Source of the DNA: JBFKOL01 sp041628815
Lineage (GTDB): Bacteria > Bacteroidota > Bacteroidia > Chitinophagales > Saprospiraceae
Reading direction: 5' to 3'
Assembly: GCA_041628815.1 (NCBI GenBank)
Contig: JBFKOL010000217.1
Location: forward strand, 1-7,410
DNA: 7,410 nt
Both the position numbers and the translations under genes were made by a program. The notes below the pieces were generated by a model. The model was not told the DNA's origin. It made no database searches and saw only the letters and a program-made list of their open reading frames with translations. Below are positions 1-7,341 of this stretch, piece by piece (within the stretch, counting starts at the first letter, position 1; the number at the start of each line of letters is the position of its first letter).

Positions 1-317
1 TGTTGGTAGTTCCTCCAGCGGCTCTGGATTCAAAAGCCATTCAAAACCTAGGTACTCTTTCTACAGGAATTGCGTCGGGTTGGATGGCTTTACGCGGCAA
101 TCGCAGAAGGAGAAATGCAGATAGGGGATTTGTACTATCGGATCATTCTGACTGGATTTCTCTCAATCGCGTTATAGAGGAAAGTGGGGCAAGCCGCGTA
201 TTGACGACGCATGGATACTCGGTGACCTTCGCGCGATGGTTGAGCGAAAAGGGTCTAAACGCCCAACCATTGAATACTGAATTTGGAGACAACACCTCAG
301 AAGACAGCGACCATTGA
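1..317 (+). CDS. Ligase-associated DNA exonuclease, C-terminal fragment (metallo-beta-lactamase/beta-CASP-like)
   Basis: This is the last ~104 codons of a gene entering from the left edge; the frame is read from base 3, and the TTG there is an internal Leu codon, not a start. The fragment carries the end of the catalytic domain: an LSDHSDW motif (His48 of the visible part) and a THGY motif (His70), which correspond to late metal-binding or active-site motifs of the metallo-beta-lactamase-fold nucleases related to SNM1/Artemis and CPSF73. An SGWM segment followed by an Arg-rich stretch (about residues 25-41) is also typical of the ligase-associated exonuclease family. Family members are thought to process DNA ends before ligation. 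The N-terminal HxHxDH site lies outside the window and cannot be checked. The stop codon overlaps the ligase start in TTGA, so the two genes are probably co-translated. The identity rests on the motifs plus the ligase and helicase next to it. Confidence 0.88.
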   Translation, partial: LVVPPAALDSKAIQNLGTLSTGIASGWMALRGNRRRRNADRGFVLSDHSDWISLNRVIEESGASRVLTTHGYSVTFARWLSEKGLNAQPLNTEFGDNTSEDSDH

Positions 318-1918
318 AGCTTTTTACTCAGCTATATCGACGCATAGACAGTACGACTTCCGTGTCCCGCAAGGTAAGCGCCTTGGTTGACTATTTCAAT
401 GAGGCTTCTGATAGTGACAAACTGTGGACCATTGCTCTTTTTACACATCGCAGACCACGGAGAACTATTCAAACTGCCTTATTGCGCACTTGGGCCGCAG
501 AGATTGCCGGCTTGCCCCAATGGCTTTTTGAAGAGTCTTATCACACGGTTGGCGACCTTGCCGAAACAATTGCGCTTGTCCTGCCCGAGCCTAAACATTC
601 TCAAGATAAATCTCTGACAGAATGGATCAAAGCCATCATTGATCAAAGAGAAAAAGATGAAAATGAAAAGAAACATTTCGTTCTTTCTGCATGGGCTTCC
701 ATGGAGAAAGACGAGCGCTTTTTATTCAATAAACTCATTACCGGTGGATTCAGAATAGGCGTTTCTCAAAAATTGATGACTCGCGCTCTCGCCACTTTCC
801 TCGAAAAGGAGGAAAATCATGTTGCCCATCGCCTTATGGGACAATGGAGCCCGGCTGATACCGATTTTGAGTCTTTATTGGTTCGGGCTGACTGGCAAGA
901 CGACCTCTCCAAGCCTTATCCTTTTTTCCTGGCTTACGCGCTGGAACGAGAGCTTGTTGACCTCGGGCCAACCAATGCATGGGCCGCAGAGTGGAAATGG
1001 GATGGCATCAGGGCACAATTGATTAAAAGAAAAGGTGTCGTATTCGTATGGTCCCGCGGCGAAGAATTGATCACCGATACTTTCCCGGAGTTCAAAGCAA
1101 TAAGAGAGGTAGCAGCGGATAACTTTGTCCTGGACGGGGAGATCGTTGTTCACGACGAATCTGGTGTCAGGCCATTCAATCATCTCCAAAAACGTCTTGG
1201 TAGAAAAAAGGTGTCGCGAAAGATGTTACAAGACTATCCCGTCAAGTTGCTCGCCTATGATCTGTTGGAATATGAAGGCCAAGACATTAGGATCCGGCCG
1301 TACGCCAAACGCCGGGAATATTTAAATGAAATTCTATTTGGGCTTCAAGAAAAGGCTGAAAAATCGATATTGTTGTCTGAAGAGGTCACCTTTGATTCCT
1401 GGATCGAATTGAAGGATGTTCATGAAAAGGCGCGTTCATTAAAGGCTGAAGGTCTCATGCTAAAGGAGAAGAACAGTGGTTATCTTGACGGCCGGCGGCG
1501 TGGCGGATGGTGGAAGTGGAAAGTGGATCCTTTTACCATCGATGCGGTGATGCTCTATGCCCAGCGCGGTCATGGCAGGCGATCTAACCTGTTTACCGAT
1601 TTCACTTTTGCTGTCTGGGATGATTCAGGGTCTCTGGTTCCCTTTGCGAAAGCATATTCGGGCCTTACAGACTCAGAATTTGCAGAAGTAACCAATTTTG
1701 TGAATCGCAATACGATAGAGCGCTTCGGGCCTGTTCGTTCAGTCGTTCCTGAATTGGTGTTTGAACTCGCTTTTGAAGGAATCAATACGTCCAAACGCCA
1801 CAAATCGGGAGTAGCTTTGCGATTTCCACGAATCCGTCGGTGGAGGAAGGATAAGTTGCCATCTGAGGCAAATAATTTGGCAGATCTGAAAGCATTGCTC
1901 GAGGTTTATGGTGAATGA
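314..1918 (+). CDS. ATP-dependent DNA ligase (ligase-associated repair cluster type)
   Basis: This is a complete 534-residue ATP-dependent DNA ligase, the usual length for the family found beside MBL exonuclease and Lhr-like helicase genes. It seals 5'-phosphate/3'-OH nicks through a lysyl-AMP intermediate. The nucleotidyltransferase motifs are in order: motif I EWKWDG with the adenylated lysine at K228; the RGEELIT region at 248-254; motif III DGE at 274-276; motif IIIa AYDLLEY at 314-320; motif IV EGLMLK at 379-384; motif V WKWKVDP at 400-406. The OB domain ends with motif VI-like ALRFPRIRRWRKDK at 501-514. Residues 1-210 form the helical N-terminal DNA-binding domain. The TTG start at 314 is chosen because the protein then begins MKLFTQLYRRIDSTTS, as in the family, and overlaps the exonuclease stop by 4 nt; no clear Shine-Dalgarno sequence precedes it. 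The gene overlaps the helicase by 11 nt. No catalytic motif is missing. It is a repair enzyme added to the essential NAD-dependent LigA, which is not in view. Confidence 0.95.
   Translation: MKLFTQLYRRIDSTTSVSRKVSALVDYFNEASDSDKLWTIALFTHRRPRRTIQTALLRTWAAEIAGLPQWLFEESYHTVGDLAETIALVLPEPKHSQDKSLTEWIKAIIDQREKDENEKKHFVLSAWASMEKDERFLFNKLITGGFRIGVSQKLMTRALATFLEKEENHVAHRLMGQWSPADTDFESLLVRADWQDDLSKPYPFFLAYALERELVDLGPTNAWAAEWKWDGIRAQLIKRKGVVFVWSRGEELITDTFPEFKAIREVAADNFVLDGEIVVHDESGVRPFNHLQKRLGRKKVSRKMLQDYPVKLLAYDLLEYEGQDIRIRPYAKRREYLNEILFGLQEKAEKSILLSEEVTFDSWIELKDVHEKARSLKAEGLMLKEKNSGYLDGRRRGGWWKWKVDPFTIDAVMLYAQRGHGRRSNLFTDFTFAVWDDSGSLVPFAKAYSGLTDSEFAEVTNFVNRNTIERFGPVRSVVPELVFELAFEGINTSKRHKSGVALRFPRIRRWRKDKLPSEANNLADLKALLEVYGE
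1901..1904 (+). promoter_or_regulatory. Possible Shine-Dalgarno sequence (GAGG) for the helicase
   Basis: GAGG inside the last ligase codons lies 3 nt before the ATG at 1908 and 6 nt before the in-frame GTG at 1911. Spacing favours GTG, while codon type favours ATG; the products differ by one residue. Since many Bacteroidota genes do without this motif, its use is uncertain. Confidence 0.3.
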
Positions 1919-4340
1919 TGAATTGATACAAAAAGCATCGGCGTGGTTTACCGATATGGGATGGAAACCCTTTCCGTTTCAAAAGCAATGTTGGGATGAA
2001 TACCTGGCTGGCAAATCGGGATTAATCAATGCGCCTACCGGTTTTGGAAAGACTTATGCACTGATCATCCCGATTTTACTGGAAGGCCTTATGACGGAAC
2101 CCAATGAGCCTGGCGTAAAGGCCATATGGGTGGCACCAATCAGGGCCCTCACCAAGGAAATCAAGATGAGCTGTCAGACCGCCATATCGGGATTGGGTTT
2201 ATCATGGACCGTGGATATCCGGTCTGGTGATACCAGTACACAGAAACGAAAACATCAAATCGAGGCGCCACCTGATGTTTTAATTACGACTCCCGAAAGC
2301 GTTCATGTTCTGCTGGCATCAAGAAATTACCATCGTTTATTCAAAAATCTTAGGGCCGTTGTTGTGGATGAATGGCACGAACTGATGGGTTCAAAGCGTG
2401 GTGTCCAGGTAGAACTGGGGTTGTCTCGGCTTAAAGGCTTGAATCCATCATTAAAAGTTTGGGGCGTCAGTGCTACCATCGAAAATGTCGACCAAGCCAT
2501 TGAGGTTCTTTTAGGCGCTCATGCCTATGATTCGGTGCTGGTGCGGTCCAACCAGAAAAAAGTGATTGCTGTTGAGACTGTTTTGCCCGATGAAATTGAA
2601 AAATATCCTTGGGCTGGCCACCTGGGTATCCGGCTTCTTGAAAAGGTCTTACCCATCATTCACAAAAGCCGTACAAGTATCATCTTCACCAATACGCGCT
2701 CACAATGTGAGATATGGTATCAACGAATACTGGACGCGGACCCTTCTTTAGCTGGTGCCATTGCCATGCACCACGGTTCGATCAACCGCGAAATCCGCGA
2801 CTGGGTAGAAGACGCTCTGCACAATGAGCGGCTCAAGGCCGTAGTGAGCACTTCCAGCCTTGACCTGGGTGTAGATTTTCGCCCGGTAGAGACCATCATT
2901 CAAGTCGGAAGCCCGAAGGGTGTTTCACGATTTATCCAGCGCGCCGGCAGAAGCGGGCATCAGCCGAATGCTGTGAGTAAAATATACTTTGTCCCTACCC
3001 ACGCTCTGGAAATGGTCGAGGGCGCTGCATTAAGATCGGCGATAAGCCTAGGTAATCAAGAGCCGAGAATACCTCATATTCGATCGTTTGATGTGCTCAT
3101 TCAGTACCTGATGACGCTGGCAGTGTCTGGTGGTTTTCACGCACCAACCATATATGATGAAATCAAGAAGTCCCATTGTTATGCGTCTTTGACGGCCGAA
3201 GAGTGGGCTTGGTGTCTTGATTTCCTGGTGAACGGCGGTAGCTCCCTGGGGGCATACGACCAATATCAGAAAGTCGTCTATTCGGAAGGTCTCTACCGGG
3301 TAGCCAATACCCGAATTGCCAGAATGCACCGAATGTCCATCGGCACCATTGTAAGTGATGTCTCACTTCGTGTGGCTTTCTTGAATGGTAAGGGGTTGGG
3401 CACGATCGAAGAGTCCTTTGTGGCTTCATTAAAAGAAGGTGATGTGTTTTGGTTTGCGGGTCAGGCTGTAGAATTTATCAGGTTAAAGGATATGACCGTT
3501 CAAGTGAAACCCTCGCGATCTAAAAAAGCACGGGTCCCTGCCTGGGGTGGCGGTCGAATGTCCTTGTCTTCAATGCTGTCATTTGCTATAAGACAAAAGT
3601 TGTTCAACTATGCGGAGGGAATCATCGATGAAATGGAAATGGAAGTTTTAGGGCCGTTGCTAGAGCTTCAAAGAGAACAATCCATTCTTCCTCGCGAAGA
3701 TGAGTTCCTAATTGAGTACATCGTGACAGACAACGGTTATCACTTATTGGCTTATCCCTTTGAAGGTCGGTTTGTCCACGAAGGCATGGCGGCCTTGCTG
3801 GCGAAAAGAATATCTAACGCCTATAGCATTACATTTTCAATAGCTATGAATGACTATGGTTTTGAGCTGCTATCCGACAAGGCAATCGATCTAGAGATCA
3901 TTCATCAATCCCTGTTCTCAACAGACAACCTGCTTCTCGATATTCAAAACAGCATGAATTCAGTAGAAATGGCCCGGAGAAAATTCAGGGACATAGCTAA
4001 AATATCAGGTCTCATTTTCCAGGGATATCCTGGAAAACAGAAAAAGGAGCGGCATTTGCAATCTTCTTCATCCTTACTATTTGATGTGTTCCAAGCCTAC
4101 GAGCCCAATAATCTACTTTATCAGCAGACTTATGAGGAAGTTTTGACATTTCAGCTTGAAGAGAGCCGGCTTAGAAAAGCTCTTGAGAGAATTCAGAATC
4201 AAAAATTACGCATTTCGGTGCCCAAAAGATTTTCGCCATTTTCCTTTCCCATCGTAGTGGACAGGCTCAGCCGTGAGCGTTTGTCTTCCGAAAGCCTCGA
4301 AGACAGGGTGAAAAAGCTAATCGAGCAACAGACCAACTGA
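1908..4340 (+). CDS. Ligase-associated DEXH-box helicase (Lhr-like core)
   Basis: This is a complete 810-residue superfamily 2 helicase of the Lhr-core type, close to the family's usual ~800-830 residues. It is expected to translocate on single-stranded DNA using ATP and to unwind duplexes or hybrids during repair. RecA domain 1 shows a Q-motif-like PFPFQKQCW (21-29), Walker A APTGFGKT (42-49), motif Ia PIRAL (77-81), TTPES (127-131), motif II DEWH (154-157) and motif III SAT (188-190). RecA domain 2 shows IIFTNTRSQCE (258-268), STSSLDLGVDF (314-324) and motif VI QRAGRSGH (344-351). The remainder fits the Lhr winged-helix region (about 395-480) and the large C-terminal domain, including a PAWGGGRMS loop (544-552). 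The ATG at 1908 overlaps the ligase by 11 nt, implying coupled translation; GTG at 1911 is an alternative. It is the last gene of the plus-strand cluster, and the next gene runs the opposite way with 3 bp between. No PdeM-type metallophosphoesterase follows. Confidence 0.95.
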   Translation: MVNDELIQKASAWFTDMGWKPFPFQKQCWDEYLAGKSGLINAPTGFGKTYALIIPILLEGLMTEPNEPGVKAIWVAPIRALTKEIKMSCQTAISGLGLSWTVDIRSGDTSTQKRKHQIEAPPDVLITTPESVHVLLASRNYHRLFKNLRAVVVDEWHELMGSKRGVQVELGLSRLKGLNPSLKVWGVSATIENVDQAIEVLLGAHAYDSVLVRSNQKKVIAVETVLPDEIEKYPWAGHLGIRLLEKVLPIIHKSRTSIIFTNTRSQCEIWYQRILDADPSLAGAIAMHHGSINREIRDWVEDALHNERLKAVVSTSSLDLGVDFRPVETIIQVGSPKGVSRFIQRAGRSGHQPNAVSKIYFVPTHALEMVEGAALRSAISLGNQEPRIPHIRSFDVLIQYLMTLAVSGGFHAPTIYDEIKKSHCYASLTAEEWAWCLDFLVNGGSSLGAYDQYQKVVYSEGLYRVANTRIARMHRMSIGTIVSDVSLRVAFLNGKGLGTIEESFVASLKEGDVFWFAGQAVEFIRLKDMTVQVKPSRSKKARVPAWGGGRMSLSSMLSFAIRQKLFNYAEGIIDEMEMEVLGPLLELQREQSILPREDEFLIEYIVTDNGYHLLAYPFEGRFVHEGMAALLAKRISNAYSITFSIAMNDYGFELLSDKAIDLEIIHQSLFSTDNLLLDIQNSMNSVEMARRKFRDIAKISGLIFQGYPGKQKKERHLQSSSSLLFDVFQAYEPNNLLYQQTYEEVLTFQLEESRLRKALERIQNQKLRISVPKRFSPFSFPIVVDRLSRERLSSESLEDRVKKLIEQQTN

Positions 4341-4343
4341 TGG

Positions 4344-5210
4344 TTAGAGATACCTCGCAGAAAATGTATCCCCCTGATTAATGTCTCCGGTTTCTATTCC
4401 CTTTCTCAACCATCTCGTGCGTTGTTCTGATGTGCCATGTGTGAAGGAGTCCGGAACAATGTATCCTTGGGTTTGTTTTTGAATGCGGTCGTCCCCGATT
4501 GCATTTGCTGCGCGCATGGCTTCTTCTATGTCTCCTCTCTCAAGGAAATTACTCATCTTATGAGCGTGATGTGCCCAAACGCCAGCTAAGAAATCAGCCT
4601 GGAGCTCCAATCTTACAGAAAGATCATTCTGGTCGCGCTGGCTTATTCGGCCTCGTTGTGCATCTACTTGCCTGGTAATCCCAAGTTGGTTTTGGACATG
4701 GTGTGCTACCTCATGCGCAACAACATAGGCCATTGCAAAGTCTCCGCCTGCACCAAATCTTCTCGAAAGCTGGTCATAAAAGCTGAGGTCAATGTATACT
4801 TTTTGATCTGCCGGGCAATAAAAGGGTCCCGTAGCAGCCTGGGCAAATCCACATGCCGAGCGGTCTGAACCCGAGAAAAGGACCAACACTGTTTCCTGAT
4901 AAGGGCGATTCAATTGTTCCCTGAAGATCTTGTGCCAGACTTCTTCGGTCTCTTTCAACACAACGGAAACCTGTTGGGCCAAAATTTGCTCTTCCCTGCT
5001 GGGCTCATAGGGCTGCTCCGTTGCGGAGCTCTGTTGGCCTCCAGCCTGTCTCATTACCTGGCCGAGTATGCGCCCCGGGTCTTCTCCAGAGAGTATAGCA
5101 AACAATACCAGCAATATTGTCCCAATACCAATGCCTCCCCCAACTCGCTTCATGGTTTTTCCACGGCGGTCTTCGATGTTTTTACTACCCTGTCGGCCTT
5201 GCCATCTCAT
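4344..5210 (-). CDS. ypfJ: Putative neutral zinc metallopeptidase, YpfJ family
   Basis: This is a complete 288-residue protein of the YpfJ/KPN_02809 family, whose substrate and cellular role are not established. It begins MRWQGRQGSKNIEDRRG, a start that is highly typical of the family and settles the ATG at 5210. A Gly-rich hydrophobic segment at about residues 23-41 is the predicted membrane anchor, leaving the catalytic part presumably on the far side of the inner membrane. The zincin motif HEVAH supplies H166, E167 and H170. ELQAD at 202-206 is a candidate for the third zinc ligand, and a conserved tail region HGTSEQRTRWL lies at 258-268. C120 and C132 could form a disulfide if the domain is exported. 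Residues 55-75 are Gln/Ser/Glu-rich and probably a flexible linker. The gene is 105 bp downstream of gldD on the same strand and converges on the helicase gene. Peptidase activity is predicted from motifs only. Confidence 0.93.
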   Translation of the reverse strand: MRWQGRQGSKNIEDRRGKTMKRVGGGIGIGTILLVLFAILSGEDPGRILGQVMRQAGGQQSSATEQPYEPSREEQILAQQVSVVLKETEEVWHKIFREQLNRPYQETVLVLFSGSDRSACGFAQAATGPFYCPADQKVYIDLSFYDQLSRRFGAGGDFAMAYVVAHEVAHHVQNQLGITRQVDAQRGRISQRDQNDLSVRLELQADFLAGVWAHHAHKMSNFLERGDIEEAMRAANAIGDDRIQKQTQGYIVPDSFTHGTSEQRTRWLRKGIETGDINQGDTFSARYL

Positions 5211-5315
5211 AATTCATATTTTAATTGTTATTGTTTGGGACGCTACATGTTTCTTATGGTAACACCTTTTACAAATTAAGCCGTCTTAAATGGTTTTTAG
5301 TTTCTCGCTTTTTAT
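5211..5315 (-). other. ypfJ leader / gldD–ypfJ intergenic region
   Basis: This 105-bp A/T-rich stretch is the longest gene-free segment in the window. Read toward ypfJ, it contains TTAATTTG (bases 5279 to 5272), a 7-of-8 match to the Bacteroidota -7 consensus TAnnTTTG, but no convincing TTG-type -33 element lies at the usual distance. A 5-bp hairpin TTAAG–ACGG–CTTAA (5276-5289) overlaps it and is too weak to call a terminator. The ~30 bases at 5237-5266 are less A/T-rich than their surroundings and do not look like a random spacer. The last ~20 bases before the ypfJ ATG are A-rich without Shine-Dalgarno sequence, as is common in this phylum. Readthrough from gldD into ypfJ remains possible. 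Confidence 0.35.
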
Positions 5316-5909
5316 TCAGCCATTCCACTTCAGCGAACTTATCATATGTTTTATATCTTCTTCGATATAATCGATGACTATTTGAACACTGTCCCTGTCA
5401 ACTTTTTGATCAAAGTATAGAGAGCCACGTAAAAAATGTTTTTTGTTGTCGGACACATAGAATTGATATGGAGAAGCTACCGGACCTTCAATTTTGAAAG
5501 CCACTCCCTTGGTGCCCGATTTGTTCTCTATCTCCACCTCTTCACGAAATGTAGCCTTTACGTTGTGCTTTCCTGCCATCGTGAAAGCATCCTCTACCAG
5601 CTTGTCTAGGCCTGATTGATCAAGGACTGGATAATAGCTTAGGTGCACCGTGGCGTTAAAGGGCCCAAACTGTATATCAAACCAGCAAGGGTGAGTAGGT
5701 TTTTCACCAAAAATGAACTCCTTCTGTTGGGTCTTTGAATAATCAGGCAATTCAACCACAAAGTCACATCCATCCACCTCGGTTGGACTGTATTTTCTAT
5801 CAGGAAACTCTATTCTCGGATATTGATGTGGCCTGGGTGTTGGTTGGGGCGACTGGTAACAAGAAAATGCCACAGATATCAAAATGCAAAAGCCCAATAG
5901 CCTTGTCAT
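5316..5909 (-). CDS. gldD: Gliding motility lipoprotein GldD
   Basis: This is a complete 197-residue protein of the GldD family, a lipoprotein required for gliding motility in Flavobacterium johnsoniae; its molecular action is not known. The N-terminus is a short signal peptide (MTRLLGFCILISVAFSC) with lipid attachment predicted at C17; Phe at -2 of the lipobox is unusual but acceptable in Bacteroidota. Family hallmarks follow: a Pro-rich linker, then YPRIEFPDRKYSP (30-42), a PCWFDIQFGPFNATVHLSYY block (74-93), and an amphipathic helical region at about 98-112. C48 and C75 are further cysteines outside the lipobox. The ATG at 5909 overlaps the gldE stop in ATGA, so translation is very likely coupled. 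A TAAGG stretch lies 2 nt upstream of the start, too close for an ideal ribosome site. The pairing with gldE is the phylum-typical order and supports the call beyond the moderate sequence conservation. Confidence 0.92.
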   Translation of the reverse strand: MTRLLGFCILISVAFSCYQSPQPTPRPHQYPRIEFPDRKYSPTEVDGCDFVVELPDYSKTQQKEFIFGEKPTHPCWFDIQFGPFNATVHLSYYPVLDQSGLDKLVEDAFTMAGKHNVKATFREEVEIENKSGTKGVAFKIEGPVASPYQFYVSDNKKHFLRGSLYFDQKVDRDSVQIVIDYIEEDIKHMISSLKWNG

Positions 5910-7306
5910 AGCCTTACATTTATTCTTTCTATGCGCTTTTTATTCACAGAGACAATCTTGAATTTCAAGTTTTTATACGTGATTTCTTTATCTCTTTTGG
6001 GTATTTTTCCCTCCAATTCGAGAATTAACCCCGCCAAAGAGTCGGCTGACCCACGGCCTTCGTCAAAAACAGTACTGTCTATTCCGGCCAACCTCGCTAC
6101 ATCATTCAATAAGGTCTTGCCCTCGAAAATAAAGTTGTGGTCATCAATTTTCATGTATTCAACTTCTTCTTCTGTGTCGAATTCATCTTTAATGTCACCC
6201 ACAACTTCTTCCATAATGTCCTCCAGTGTTACAAGGCCTGAACTTCCCCCATATTCGTCAACAACAATTGCCATATGGGTTCTTTTTGATTGAAACTCCT
6301 TGAGGAGTTCATCAATCTTTTTGGATTCAGGCACGTATAGAACATTGTTTCTTACAAGATCTTGCCAACTAAAATCATCTCCTTTGTCGGTAAAGCCGAG
6401 CAAGTCCTTTACATACAGAATTCCCTTTATGTTGTCGAAGTCGTCTTCATAGACAGGTATGCGAGAGAAGCCCGACTCCTTTATGGTATTCAATACTTCG
6501 CCAAATTTCTGCTGTTTGTCCAGGGCAACTACATCCACCCTTGATTTCATGATCTGCTTCGTAATGACATCGCCGAATTTGATGATGCCTTTTAGAATAT
6601 CTACATCTTCTTTGTGTTCGTCTTCAGATACAGTTAGCTCTATTGCTTTATCCAATTCCTTTTTATCTGTCATACTCTGGGTGGTGAGCCGTCTCCTATA
6701 CACCCGTTCTTCAAATCTGCTAGACCATGAAATGAGTAAGTTGTTCAAGGGAGAAAATAGGTTTGACAACAATAGCAGCGGGGTCGCCATCAGCCTTGCA
6801 TGCCGGATATTGTTCAGGTTTGCATAAATCTTAGGTGCCACCTCGCCAAAAAGGACAAGTAAAAAAGTGACACCGATTACGGTAATTAGAAAGCTTATGG
6901 TGTGCGAGATAGTCTGTGCAGAAAGAAAGCCTATGCTTATCATGTTCTGAAGACCTTCTGCCCATGTAAGTAACATCGCTTCAGTAAGAATTCTTCTAAG
7001 AAGAAAATCAGAAATCAATACTATGGCGATATTGATGAAGTTGTTGGCAATCAATATGGTAGCAAGCAATTCTCTCGGGCGAGATTTCAAAAGATTGATG
7101 CGATCATTCGACTTTACGTATATCGAATCCAGGTTGTCGAGGTCTTTTTGAGTAATAGAAAAGAATGCTACTTCAGAAGCACTTATGAGGGCAGAACAAA
7201 GAAGTAACAGCAAAAGAATAACCACCAAAACCCCGGATGGGACTGTCCACACAGATCCTGAAGTCAACAACATTATAAATTCAGGCAAGGGAGGATCAGC
7301 TTCCAA
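5906..7306 (-). CDS. gldE: Gliding motility-associated protein GldE (DUF21/CBS/CorC_HlyC hemolysin-like)
   Basis: This is a complete 466-residue inner-membrane protein with the CNNM/CorC architecture. A DUF21 membrane domain spans about residues 20-205, with hydrophobic segments near 23-47, 81-102, 134-158 and 172-193 and the typical ALISASEVAFFS and FGEVAPK motifs. A CBS pair follows at about 250-370 (RIPVYEDDFDNIKGILYVKDL; MAIVVDEYGGSSGLVTLEDIMEE). A CorC_HlyC domain fills about 385-463. Relatives are implicated in Mg/Co or other divalent-cation transport; the specific role of GldE in gliding is unclear. The call of GldE rather than a generic paralogue rests on the 4-nt overlap with gldD and on ssb upstream. 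The start is TTG at 7306: an in-frame stop lies five codons upstream, no ATG or GTG start codon intervenes, and AAGG sits 5 nt before it. The next ATG, at codon 12, would shorten the N-terminus slightly without touching the membrane domain. Confidence 0.92.
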   Translation of the reverse strand: MEADPPLPEFIMLLTSGSVWTVPSGVLVVILLLLLLCSALISASEVAFFSITQKDLDNLDSIYVKSNDRINLLKSRPRELLATILIANNFINIAIVLISDFLLRRILTEAMLLTWAEGLQNMISIGFLSAQTISHTISFLITVIGVTFLLVLFGEVAPKIYANLNNIRHARLMATPLLLLSNLFSPLNNLLISWSSRFEERVYRRRLTTQSMTDKKELDKAIELTVSEDEHKEDVDILKGIIKFGDVITKQIMKSRVDVVALDKQQKFGEVLNTIKESGFSRIPVYEDDFDNIKGILYVKDLLGFTDKGDDFSWQDLVRNNVLYVPESKKIDELLKEFQSKRTHMAIVVDEYGGSSGLVTLEDIMEEVVGDIKDEFDTEEEVEYMKIDDHNFIFEGKTLLNDVARLAGIDSTVFDEGRGSADSLAGLILELEGKIPKRDKEITYKNLKFKIVSVNKKRIERINVRL

Positions 7307-7311
7307 AGTGA

Positions 7312-7319
7312 CCTTTTTT
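7312..7319 (-). promoter_or_regulatory. Probable ribosome binding site for gldE (AAAAAAGG)
   Basis: AAAAAAGG ends 5 nt before the TTG at 7306. It is the only good Shine-Dalgarno-like match in front of the complete genes and supports TTG over the internal ATG as the gldE start. Confidence 0.45.
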
Positions 7320-7341
7320 CATTTAAAATCTTCTGGAGCTA

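Noticed and set aside
3..5. TTG at base 3 as the real start of the first gene
   Set aside because: The protein would begin in the middle of the conserved fold without its N-terminal metal site; the frame runs open to the window edge.
875..1189. 104-residue minus-strand ORF inside the ligase
   Set aside because: It lies opposite conserved ligase motif I coding sequence and has no independent support.
1..4340. Defence-system interpretation of the nuclease–ligase–helicase cluster
   Set aside because: All three proteins match the known ligase-associated DNA-repair set, and no effector, toxin, integrase or phage-related gene is nearby.
4332..4344. Inverted repeat ACCA/TGGT at the convergent junction as a bidirectional terminator
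   Set aside because: Four base pairs, no T-run on either side, and it overlaps both coding ends; recorded only as a question for transcript mapping.
4914..5279. 121-residue plus-strand ORF opposite the ypfJ 5' part and leader
   Set aside because: It is antisense to a well-supported gene, has no recognisable domain, and its composition follows from the opposite-strand codons.
5276..5289. Hairpin TTAAG–ACGG–CTTAA downstream of gldD as a terminator
   Set aside because: Only 5 mostly A/T pairs and no adequate T-run follow it, so intrinsic termination is unlikely.
6459..6827. 122-residue plus-strand ORF opposite gldE (and another at 5931-6293)
   Set aside because: Both are shadows of the gldE reading frame; Ser/Phe-rich translations with no family resemblance.
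7296..7322. Eight-residue minus-strand mini-ORF (ATG AAA AAA GGT …) overlapping the gldE start, possible leader peptide
   Set aside because: It is very short, its ATG lacks a ribosome site, and the A-run is better explained as the gldE ribosome site. No attenuator hairpin is visible.
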